Positions 48,955 to 57,505 of a DNA stretch of 64,000 nucleotides are shown in pieces. The notes below the pieces were generated by a model, which saw only the letters and a program-made list of their open reading frames with translations, was not told the DNA's origin and ran no database searches. Origin of the DNA: Pseudomonas iridis (lineage in GTDB: Bacteria; Pseudomonadota; Gammaproteobacteria; Pseudomonadales; Pseudomonadaceae); NCBI RefSeq assembly GCF_017980685.1, contig NZ_JACXXO010000024.1, positions 1-64,000 of the forward strand, given 5' to 3'. Positions within the stretch are counted from its first letter, which is position 1. Each line of letters opens with the position of its first letter. The translations under genes and the position numbers were made by a program.

Positions 48955-51900
48955 TAGCCCGGTTGGTTCTTGATGATCTCGAAAATTGCCAGGGTCGCTT
49001 CACGGTCACGCCCCATCAGAGGAAACAGCGCATTAAGAACCCGAGCTTCGCGTGCAGGGTCTCCTCGCCAGGAGGAAGGGGCCTCACCCCGCATAGTTTG
49101 ATCAATATTCAGGGCCAACCTCACCTTTTCACCCTCGTCTTGCGGGCACTGAAAGGTCGTCGCAGCAATGCTGTCGAGGTTGTTGAACAGAACGGTAGCC
49201 TCCCGATGGCCGTTGAGTGCTGCAGGGGAGTTTCCTGGTCCCTTCTGCCCAAGTTGTCTGACCAGCGCCTCGGCCTTGCGTAAAAACTCCTCGTAAGCGG
49301 CTGCATCATCACGACTCTGTTTGATCAGATCTTCAAGCAACCTTGACATACCCTCGTAGAACTTCGGGTCAGTCAGTTGTTCACGAATGATGGTCTTACG
49401 TACGTTGTTGATAATGCCTTCGGCAATCGCACCTTTAGAGAGTTTTCCCTTAGCGTTGAGTTTTTTGGCGATGGCATCGTGAACGCCAGTCTGAATGATC
49501 AGTTCAACCAGCGAGAAATTATCGACCGTGCTCATAGGGTCAGCGGGATCGGCCTGGATATAGGTATTGAGCAGATGTCGCATATCCGCTTCGAATGGCT
49601 TGATATCCAGCTCTTCGCCGGAATGCTTCTTGATCGCCTCACGAAGGTCAGTATAGAACTGTACTTCTGTCTGTAACCTGCCGGCTTCAGCAGCCGAGTA
49701 ACCGGCTTCGGTCAGGTTCTGCGCCAAGTCGGCAAACGCCCGCACAAATGAAGCCACCGCCTTGTAGAAGGACACCCGCAGTGCTTCGGTCTCATCCAGC
49801 GCATTGGCATTAGCGGCAGCACCGCAGAAGTAGTGGATAAACTGCTCAACCTCACGCGGCGGTGCCACGGGGGCGCACAAGTAACTCAATGCCTCGCGGG
49901 CAGCATCCAGCTGCTTCTTGCCCTCAACCAACCAGTTTTTTAGCTCAACGTTGTTGCTGCCACCGCCGCCCGTGTCGATATCCAGCTCGTCGGAGGTGTA
50001 CACCGAAATGGCGTCTTGGACATCGCCGAACAGCTCTTTGAAATCGACGATATAGCCAAAGTCCTTGTCATCACCGTCAAGTCGATTGGTGCGGCAAATT
50101 GCCTGGAACAGGTTGTGGTCACGCAGCTCGTTGTCGAGGTAGATGTACGAGCAACTGGGCGCGTCGAAACCGGTCAGCAGCTTACTCACCACGATGAGTA
50201 GCTTCAGGTTGGCCGGTTCCTCAATAAAGCGGCGCTTGGTCTCTTCTTCATAAGCGGTAGTGGTCTGGCCTGGCTTCAGCACGTACTGCGTGTAGGTATC
50301 AAATTTATAGCGCTCATCGCTTTGCGTAGGCTCACGGGAGATCGCGTTGTGGTTCGGCTCATAGGACGTAATGATGCCGCAGTAAGGGCCAAACAAAGTG
50401 CCATCAAACAAACGAAAATACTGGCAGGCGTCGTAGATGCTGGCTGCCACCAGGATGGCGGTCCCCCGGTCGTTGTTCAGCCGTGGCTTTAGGCTGAAGT
50501 CCTCGATGATGCTGGCAATAATGCGCTGCTTGCGCTCACTGGCACTCATCAGCGCTTCCATGGTCGCCCAGCGCTTACGCAGGATCGACTTCTGGTAGTT
50601 GTTTAGCCCTTTAGTTGCACGCTCGAACCAGGCATCGATAGCCTTACGCGAAGTCAATCGCTGCGGCACATCACGCGCTTCATACTTAAGGTCCAGCACC
50701 ACCTTGTCCGCAACAGCTTCGTGGAATTTGTAGGTGTGGATGTAGGTACCGAACACATCGCGCGTAGTCTGTTTGTCCTTACGCAACAGCGGTGTTCCGG
50801 TAAAGCCAATAAACAAGGCATTGGCCAGCCACTGCTTCATTTGCCTGTTCATTTCACCGCCTTGGGTGCGGTGGCATTCATCTACGAATACATAAAAGCG
50901 CCCATGCATGGGCGGCGGCGGTACGCTCAGATCAGGCTCAAACTTGTGCAGCAACGCGCAAAGCAGACGTGGTGTACTGGCAGAGAGCTTCTGCACAAGA
51001 TCGGCACGGGAGGTAATGCGTGGTGAGGGTGAGTCGTTGCCGATTACCCCGGCATTGCGCATGACTCCGGATATTTGCTTGTCCAACTCATCGCGATCCG
51101 TGATAACCAGAATGCGCGCATCAGGGTCATGCTCCAGCAACCACTTGGCGATCAGCACCATCAGAATGCTCTTACCACTGCCCTGGGTATGCCAGATAAC
51201 CCCGCCCTCTTTACGCCGAACCCGCTCCTGCGCGGCCTTCACTGCAGTGTATTGATGAGGGCGCGGCACCTTCTTAATTCCCGCATCGAAGATGATGAAG
51301 TTGCGGATCAGATCGAGTAAACGAGATTTCTCGCACATCTGCGCCAGCGGGTCATCCAACAAATAACCAGACTGTGCTGCTTCTGCACCCGGTAGCGCTT
51401 GGTAGCGAGCAGGCATCTCCCGCAGGGTACTCAACTCTTCAGGCTCAGGGCTCAGAGTAGACGCTTTCCACTCGACAAAGAACTCAGCACGAGTGGTCGC
51501 CGTGCCATAGCGCAGCCCCTGGGAATCACTGCCGGCGAAAACCAACTGCACCGTACTGAAGAAGCCCAGATTGAAGATTTCCTCCTGATTGGTGATCAAC
51601 TGGTTGATGCCATCTGCCACCTCAACCGAACTGCGCTTAAGCTCAATCACGCCAATGGCGATTCCGTTCAGGTAAATCACCAGATCAGGGCGGCGCTCAT
51701 GGCCACCGCGCAAGGTCACTTCCTCAGCAATGGCAAAGTCATTGCGTTCGGGATGCTCCCAATCAACCAGATGCACCGTCTCATAGGACTGCCCAACAGC
51801 CACCTGCACTGGCACGCCGTAACGCAGCAACTGGTAGGCCCGCAGATTAGCCTGATACAGCGTGATACCAGTGGCATCGGCTGCGGTCATCAGCTTTTGC

Positions 51901-52103
51901 AACGCCGCCGATATCTGTGCATCGGAGTAGCCGCGCTGTTTCAGATTGGCTTGAAGCAGTTCCACTTCAATGTTGCGGTTCTGCCCGCGCTTGCTCCAAT
52001 CGCCCAAGTAGCGATAGCCAAGGCAATCAGACCGTTCCTTGTCCGTAAACAAGGCTAGAACACGATTCTGGGTTCGACGTTCGGAACGTGCGAGCTTAGT
52101 CAT
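48951..52103 (-). CDS. hsdR: type I restriction enzyme subunit R
   Basis: This protein of about 1,050 residues has an N-terminal nuclease domain (RPDLVIYLNGIAIGVIELKR, the D-x(n)-E-x-K motif) and an SF2 translocase (Walker A TQGSGKSILM, the DECH box in FVDECHRTQGG, then GFTGTPLL and later helicase motifs such as TGFDAPSCSYIYLD). A C-terminal helical region for complex assembly follows. It cuts unmodified DNA after ATP-driven translocation. ATG 52103 (MTKLARSER) overlaps the preceding DUF262 gene by eight bases; an ATG ten codons earlier is possible. All motifs are intact. Confidence 0.93.
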   Translation of the reverse strand: MTKLARSERRTQNRVLALFTDKERSDCLGYRYLGDWSKRGQNRNIEVELLQANLKQRGYSDAQISAALQKLMTAADATGITLYQANLRAYQLLRYGVPVQVAVGQSYETVHLVDWEHPERNDFAIAEEVTLRGGHERRPDLVIYLNGIAIGVIELKRSSVEVADGINQLITNQEEIFNLGFFSTVQLVFAGSDSQGLRYGTATTRAEFFVEWKASTLSPEPEELSTLREMPARYQALPGAEAAQSGYLLDDPLAQMCEKSRLLDLIRNFIIFDAGIKKVPRPHQYTAVKAAQERVRRKEGGVIWHTQGSGKSILMVLIAKWLLEHDPDARILVITDRDELDKQISGVMRNAGVIGNDSPSPRITSRADLVQKLSASTPRLLCALLHKFEPDLSVPPPPMHGRFYVFVDECHRTQGGEMNRQMKQWLANALFIGFTGTPLLRKDKQTTRDVFGTYIHTYKFHEAVADKVVLDLKYEARDVPQRLTSRKAIDAWFERATKGLNNYQKSILRKRWATMEALMSASERKQRIIASIIEDFSLKPRLNNDRGTAILVAASIYDACQYFRLFDGTLFGPYCGIITSYEPNHNAISREPTQSDERYKFDTYTQYVLKPGQTTTAYEEETKRRFIEEPANLKLLIVVSKLLTGFDAPSCSYIYLDNELRDHNLFQAICRTNRLDGDDKDFGYIVDFKELFGDVQDAISVYTSDELDIDTGGGGSNNVELKNWLVEGKKQLDAAREALSYLCAPVAPPREVEQFIHYFCGAAANANALDETEALRVSFYKAVASFVRAFADLAQNLTEAGYSAAEAGRLQTEVQFYTDLREAIKKHSGEELDIKPFEADMRHLLNTYIQADPADPMSTVDNFSLVELIIQTGVHDAIAKKLNAKGKLSKGAIAEGIINNVRKTIIREQLTDPKFYEGMSRLLEDLIKQSRDDAAAYEEFLRKAEALVRQLGQKGPGNSPAALNGHREATVLFNNLDSIAATTFQCPQDEGEKVRLALNIDQTMRGEAPSSWRGDPAREARVLNALFPLMGRDREATLAIFEIIKNQPGY

Positions 52104-54492
52104 GGGCAGTATCTCGGACCCCATTACCTGCAACGGATGCAGCTAATTTTAAGAGCCATGACTCGACATCCTCACGAGGAACGTGCCATTCCTGGATAAG
52201 GTCGCTCTCCATAAAGCCCAAATGATGAAGCTCGTCAGCTACATTCTCCTGAATGACTGCGCCAAAGCTTTCATAGCTCACTACAAAACAGTCCCGACTG
52301 AAACCAACCGAAAAACGCAGATCAATTTCATTTTTTGTGAAGGAAATGTAGAAGCGAGGTTCTGTTTCAGCGTCGCTGACATCTGAGTAATACATGAGCT
52401 CAAAAGGGTCAAACCTAGTCATATCAGCACGCAGCTTGTGATACAGCGCATAGCTGAAAAGCTCAGCATGCATGCCGTTCATCTGTGTCTTACTCAGTAG
52501 ATAAATCTGGCCGGAGACCTGATCGAACCGAAGGCAACGGGATTGGCAATACCCCAAAGCTCGTGGTGTTTGAACAAGGGCCTCAATCCAAGAGTCAAGA
52601 TCTGCCACCCCCTCAATCAAAGCCTCCAGCTGTGTAACAAGATCAACAGCAGGATCAATGCGATCAAGAAGCTGTTTTAACACCTCTCGGCATTGAAATT
52701 CATAATTGTTGGCACCTCTAAGCAAGCGTTTCCAACTGGCCTGATCGGTAGATGAGTTGACCAAGAATGAGTAGTTTCGCCCACTGGGTAGCAAGTAGTC
52801 TCCGACGCAGAGCAGGGCTCGCTCCCAGAGGAAATCAGGCAGCGTTCTCAATCCGCGCCCGTCAAACATGGCGGATGCTTTGGCGAAATACTCCTGAAAC
52901 CTCCCTTGCAACTGGCGATGATGTTCGTCATTCCCGCCCTGAATCAGAGCCTCCGTCTCAATGTCGCAATAATCCAGCAGAAACCCGATCTGTCCCCGGA
53001 AGTAGCCATGTGCCTCGGCACGACAAATGATCTCGGCCCAGCTATCTTCTGACAGAACAAGCTGAGCTTTCAGCCTTTCCTCTTCGATTTGCTGCTTCGA
53101 AAAACCGGAAACCGTCGAATCAGCGTCGGCGAAGTATCCGAGAATGTCTTTTGACTGAGGAAGCAGCGCCCTCAGGCCGCTCATGCTTCGCTGGAGATCC
53201 TCTGTTCGGTTGTATTCCGTATTCTCTGAAAGATTGAAGATGACTCGCATCCAGTCCCGGAACTGGCCACCCTCATATTGGTCCTCGTTGAACTCCAAGA
53301 ACAGTACATAAGCGGAAAATTGAACTATTTCGGTGTACGAAAGAAGTTTTTGGGCAGTCGCTATGCGCTGGAAGAATGCCCGCTCATCAAAGTGCTGCCC
53401 GTCAGGTAGATGTGTTTTCACTCCATCAGAACCGTCGTTCCAAGCATCGAGTAGCGCAATCACGGACAGAGTGAAATGCTCATCCAGCCAGTTTCTCGCG
53501 TGGAAATCACTATAGTTTGGCGCGCGTTCACTCTGCCGTAAGCGCTCGACATCCACTAAATACTGGTCGCTTTCCGGGTTCCTGGTGACCAAGGCGACAG
53601 CACGAAATACGCTCATGATTGCGCCATCGTACTGATTGCTCGATTTGTCGCGAGCTGCCCAAAACAAGTCCGCCCAAGCATTATCCATGCGCCAAGCAAC
53701 GTACTCTGCAGTAGTGTGTGTTGCCCCTGCAAACTCGTATAATCGTCCCTCAAACTGCACTTTCAGTTCCCGCTCATAACGGGCTTTGAATGTCTCGAAT
53801 GGCGTAAGCGGCTTGCCCCGCGAATTCATTTTGATATACAGGTCATCGGACAGGCCGAAATTTTCCAGATCGAGGAGCTGAAAAGTAATGGCTGGCTGGC
53901 TCTCACTGACCAATCGCTCAAACAGATTGACGGAAGAGGCAAACCGAGCATGGATTGCATCCAGCATGAACAAAGCCGATTGGATAGTGGGATCTAAACG
54001 CCAGCTGCGGAAATACCAAGGTTGATCAGTAATCAGGGCGCTAAGCCGAGTAACGTCCTCCGGAGCCTCTTCTGGTGAAAAGCTGACGAGAGCATCAAAA
54101 AACTCGTTACTGCTGGGGCGGACCCTATAGAAAAAGCGTGATTTTCCGTCGGCCCTGAACATGTCGGAAAAACGCTCCCACTGCCCATCCGTCCATGCCA
54201 GATACCAATGCAGAAGAAAGAGCGTCGTCAGCCGTTGCTGCCCGTCAAGCGGCAAGAATCGTGTTTTCTCGCTCCCTTCCACACTGCCGTAAATGAAGTC
54301 GAGATTGAACGGTAGCGAGGGATCATCCGCAGGCTTATCCAGGGCAAACTTAATTGCCTGAAGAAACTCCTGGCGAACCTCCTCCTCTTCCGGGCGCCCT
54401 TGAGCGTAGTCACGCTGGATGATGGGAATGCAGACTCTGCCGTGACGATCCAGTAGCTGCTTGAAATTGATCCGGCTATCCAGCGCGCTCAT
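52096..54492 (-). CDS. DUF262-domain protein (second of pair)
   Basis: This 798-residue protein has an N-terminal DUF262/GmrS-like domain with IPIIQRDYAQGR near residue 22, FIYGSVEG and the nucleotide-binding LDGQQRLTTLFLLHWYLA motif near residue 80, plus the family's NSRGKPLTPFE motif near residue 225. The long C-terminal part is helical and I see no HNH motif. DUF262 proteins include the GmrSD type IV restriction enzymes and phosphorothioation-linked SspE. Its ATG overlaps the stop of the first DUF262 gene by four bases and its end overlaps hsdR, so it is built into the restriction operon. More AT-rich than the flanking hsd genes. Confidence 0.82.
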   Translation of the reverse strand: MSALDSRINFKQLLDRHGRVCIPIIQRDYAQGRPEEEEVRQEFLQAIKFALDKPADDPSLPFNLDFIYGSVEGSEKTRFLPLDGQQRLTTLFLLHWYLAWTDGQWERFSDMFRADGKSRFFYRVRPSSNEFFDALVSFSPEEAPEDVTRLSALITDQPWYFRSWRLDPTIQSALFMLDAIHARFASSVNLFERLVSESQPAITFQLLDLENFGLSDDLYIKMNSRGKPLTPFETFKARYERELKVQFEGRLYEFAGATHTTAEYVAWRMDNAWADLFWAARDKSSNQYDGAIMSVFRAVALVTRNPESDQYLVDVERLRQSERAPNYSDFHARNWLDEHFTLSVIALLDAWNDGSDGVKTHLPDGQHFDERAFFQRIATAQKLLSYTEIVQFSAYVLFLEFNEDQYEGGQFRDWMRVIFNLSENTEYNRTEDLQRSMSGLRALLPQSKDILGYFADADSTVSGFSKQQIEEERLKAQLVLSEDSWAEIICRAEAHGYFRGQIGFLLDYCDIETEALIQGGNDEHHRQLQGRFQEYFAKASAMFDGRGLRTLPDFLWERALLCVGDYLLPSGRNYSFLVNSSTDQASWKRLLRGANNYEFQCREVLKQLLDRIDPAVDLVTQLEALIEGVADLDSWIEALVQTPRALGYCQSRCLRFDQVSGQIYLLSKTQMNGMHAELFSYALYHKLRADMTRFDPFELMYYSDVSDAETEPRFYISFTKNEIDLRFSVGFSRDCFVVSYESFGAVIQENVADELHHLGFMESDLIQEWHVPREDVESWLLKLAASVAGNGVRDTAHD

Positions 54493-56264
54493 TGGCCACC
54501 CTCCATTTTCCCGCTAAAAAAATTGGTCAGCGTATTGGTCATGACCTCAAGGTAGCCATTACTGTCGTCTTCGCCCCAGAACATCATGTTGTCGACTTCA
54601 GGGCTGTAGCACTTCAGGAACACATTCCGGGTACACAAGGGAACGAAAATACCCGCCTGATCCAACTGGAGCAGCCTCTGCCGCTTCACCGCAAAAACCG
54701 CATTTTTGTAACTCTTGTTTGTGTACTCATCGAGCAAGGCAAGGTTGGCGATACCATGGTCAGCTTCCTCGTCGGTATCCTCCTTGAAATAGGCGATAAC
54801 CCTGTCATAAAGCGGATCAAAGATATCGTTGCTGGCATCTGCTTGAGGCAGTTCCATAAATGACCTGATGCCTTCCTGTAGCCCCGGTTCAGCGTTGATC
54901 GACTCTAGGTAGCTACAGCAATTGCCCAGCCAGCTGCGCCGCTCATGATGGCGCTCAGGCTTGTCAGCTGTAATAGAACGAACATGCTCGATATTCCAGC
55001 TCTCACTTTTGAAGCTGTCGAACTGAAAGCGCAGGTTCGATTGACCGTTTTGCAGCAGCGTTGCCACGTTAAATAGCAGCAGAAGCGACTTTATTTTGGG
55101 TGATGGGTACTTGAGAGCATCCAGCCGGTCAGCCACCCGCTCACGGACTTCCTGCTCGCTCAAAGGCCAATCTGCTTTCGCATCAATCGCCTTGGCAAAG
55201 ATCTCTTGTCGAAGGAGTTGCTGAAAAGTGCTTTTCGAGCAGCTGGCTGAAAGCTCGCGAATGCTATTAATCGCTGCGTTTTCACTGACCAGATATCCAA
55301 TCATGTGAAAAAGCACACGATCTTCATACCACTCCTCAAGCAGCAGAAAGGCCTGTTTGATCTTTCGCCACTCGGCCTCAAGGCTTACGCCAGGCTGCTT
55401 CAAGCGCATGCCGAAGGTAAAAAAGATTCCGTAAGGGTCATGCCTGAACGCCTCGGGAATGCCATCAGCATTGGCGACAAGCTCGAAAAGAATTCCTATG
55501 CGGTTCTGTGCCCGGTTCAAGTCATTGCTTACGAAATACCAGAATGCATCCGATTGCAGGGTTTTCTCTATGTGATCCCACTCATAGGCGATCTGCGTTT
55601 GCAGGTTACGAGACTCAGCTTCATCGCCACTGGAGCGTCTGAGGAACAATGCACGAATCAGCTCATCATTCGTCAGCGGAATCTTCCCGACATTAAGCCG
55701 AGTAAACACATCGACCGGGTGCTCTGTTTCTGCGATTTCGTACCAGATAACTTTGGCCTTGCCCTGAAAGGCAGATTTTATTTCCTCAAGTTCACTGTCC
55801 TTGTCGGCAAACCAGTTCTCAATGGCATCCATCGCCATTTTCAAATGATAGAAATCCACATTCCTGTTGGCCAGCTCTTCGGTGGGATCATCAAGAAAGT
55901 TGAGCAGTTTCGGCCGCGTTTCATATTCAAGCGTAAATACCGGCTGCCTGTATTTCTCAGTAAGCCGCTCATTAAAATGGCGCAGAATCAGCATCAAGGT
56001 GGTGAGGCGTTGCTGTCCGTCGACCACCTCATATCCGCCCTCTTCGGAAACGCGCATCACCAAGGGTTGCAGGCAATAAAAGTCTTCCGGCTGCGGACTA
56101 CGGCGCTTGGTAAATTCGCGAATATCTTCCAGCAGCTGTGTGACCTGCAAAGGCGTCCAGCGGTAACCACGCTGATAGGCCGCAATAAAATAGCGCTGGG
56201 GTTTTCCTTCGCCGTCTAGCCGTAGTTCGTTGACAGTCTTTAAGGTAATGGCCTGTTCGGTCAT
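54489..56264 (-). CDS. DUF262/HNH (GmrSD-like) protein (first of pair)
   Basis: This 591-residue protein has a DUF262 domain (AAYQRGYRWTPLQVTQLLEDI near residue 30, VVDGQQRLTTLMLILRHF near residue 80 and RLNVGKIPLTNDELI near residue 195). Its C-terminal region resembles the DUF1524 HNH nuclease: WNIEHVRSI with the IEH motif near residue 427, and a later YKNAVFAVKRQRLL. It is therefore close to a single-chain GmrSD type IV restriction enzyme that attacks modified DNA. It overlaps hsdS and the second DUF262 gene by four bases each. The nuclease call is less sure because the HNH core is divergent. Confidence 0.82.
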   Translation of the reverse strand: MTEQAITLKTVNELRLDGEGKPQRYFIAAYQRGYRWTPLQVTQLLEDIREFTKRRSPQPEDFYCLQPLVMRVSEEGGYEVVDGQQRLTTLMLILRHFNERLTEKYRQPVFTLEYETRPKLLNFLDDPTEELANRNVDFYHLKMAMDAIENWFADKDSELEEIKSAFQGKAKVIWYEIAETEHPVDVFTRLNVGKIPLTNDELIRALFLRRSSGDEAESRNLQTQIAYEWDHIEKTLQSDAFWYFVSNDLNRAQNRIGILFELVANADGIPEAFRHDPYGIFFTFGMRLKQPGVSLEAEWRKIKQAFLLLEEWYEDRVLFHMIGYLVSENAAINSIRELSASCSKSTFQQLLRQEIFAKAIDAKADWPLSEQEVRERVADRLDALKYPSPKIKSLLLLFNVATLLQNGQSNLRFQFDSFKSESWNIEHVRSITADKPERHHERRSWLGNCCSYLESINAEPGLQEGIRSFMELPQADASNDIFDPLYDRVIAYFKEDTDEEADHGIANLALLDEYTNKSYKNAVFAVKRQRLLQLDQAGIFVPLCTRNVFLKCYSPEVDNMMFWGEDDSNGYLEVMTNTLTNFFSGKMEGGQ

Positions 56265-57505
56265 AGCAATCGGGTCCTTCCGGTTAGCAGTTCTTGCATC
56301 ATGCCTTGCTTAAGGGCGCGGGTTTTGGCCAGGCGCTGCTCCAACGCGGACAGCTCTGCGTCCATATCGCCCAACACGGTGGCAATGGCAGTTTGTTCTG
56401 CTTTGTTGTCTGGGAGGCGGACTTCATACGCTACGAGCTGTCCTTTGCCTATTTCAAGAAAGGTGCTGCCACCGCAGAGACTGATGAAACCCTGCTTTTG
56501 CTTCGTGAGTAGGTAGTAGAGAAAGTCCACGTCCACATGCTCATACGGGACAAAGTTCTTGAAACCCTGATTGGTCGAAACAGGGACTGTGTTGATGGCG
56601 CACTCGCCGATTGTGGCTCGCGATGTCATGACGATTGAGTTAGCGGGAATCATCTCCGCCGAACTAGATTTCAGTCCATGGTCAGTAATTCTGCGACTGG
56701 TCTCGCTCAGATATTTGTGTCCATACAGCGATGTGATATCTGTCGGCGTGCACCATAAAACATCTCCGTCCCAGAACTTAGGCTCAGCAGTGCTGGGTGT
56801 GCCGCCGCTACGAATATCTGCTAGGTCAGCGAGAGCCCGCACCTCCCACTCACAATTGAAGCCTGGCAGGCGGGTTTGGCCGGTGAGGAGTTGCTGCATG
56901 GCGGCCTGCTTGAGGTCGCGCTTCTTGGCGATCAGCCGCTTTAGCGCACCCATTAGTGCATCCACATCACTCAACGCCGTAGCGATAGCGCGTTGTTCGG
57001 GGATGGGGGGTAGCGCGACGACAAGATTTCGCATGTCGCCAACATTGAAATGCTTCTGGGCAAGGCCGCCCTGATTTCGAAGAACCTGCTCTTTACCGAA
57101 CGAAGAGTTAACCCAGATGGCCAGATAATCTGAGTTCAATGCTGCTTCTGAAGGCCTAGTGATGAGGATATCGATGCAGTTAGAACCTGCGTGACGAGGG
57201 CGCACAACCGCACTCGTTCCCGGATACCCAGTTCGAACCGTGAGTACATCACCAGCACGAGTCTGGCTTTTCGCCAGTAGCATGTTGGACTTTTCGCTGA
57301 TGAAAACGAGGTCGAGGTCGGTGATGCCATCCTCACGGATGTTAGCGGATCGAAATGCCGGGATTCCGTTGCGCACGTAATATTGCGTTGGGCGAATCAC
57401 GACGCCGACCATGATTCGCTCACTCAGTTCGGAACAAGGTCGAGTTTCCCAATCTTCCGGAATGCCCCCCACTGAAGTCAGTTTGTAACCCGGTTTTACT
57501 ACCAT
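56261..57505 (-). CDS. hsdS: type I restriction enzyme specificity subunit S
   Basis: This 414-residue HsdS has two target-recognition domains, each followed by a conserved helix: the first half ends in IPEQRAIATALSDVDALMGALKRLIAKKRDLKQA and the second in QTAIATVLGDMDAELSALEQRLAKTRALKQGMMQELLTG. The second domain begins with the common RSGGTPSTAEPKFWDGDV motif. Each recognition domain would read one half of a bipartite DNA site; the site cannot be read from sequence. It overlaps hsdM by seven bases and the first DUF262 gene by four. It is complete. Confidence 0.93.
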   Translation of the reverse strand: MVVKPGYKLTSVGGIPEDWETRPCSELSERIMVGVVIRPTQYYVRNGIPAFRSANIREDGITDLDLVFISEKSNMLLAKSQTRAGDVLTVRTGYPGTSAVVRPRHAGSNCIDILITRPSEAALNSDYLAIWVNSSFGKEQVLRNQGGLAQKHFNVGDMRNLVVALPPIPEQRAIATALSDVDALMGALKRLIAKKRDLKQAAMQQLLTGQTRLPGFNCEWEVRALADLADIRSGGTPSTAEPKFWDGDVLWCTPTDITSLYGHKYLSETSRRITDHGLKSSSAEMIPANSIVMTSRATIGECAINTVPVSTNQGFKNFVPYEHVDVDFLYYLLTKQKQGFISLCGGSTFLEIGKGQLVAYEVRLPDNKAEQTAIATVLGDMDAELSALEQRLAKTRALKQGMMQELLTGRTRLL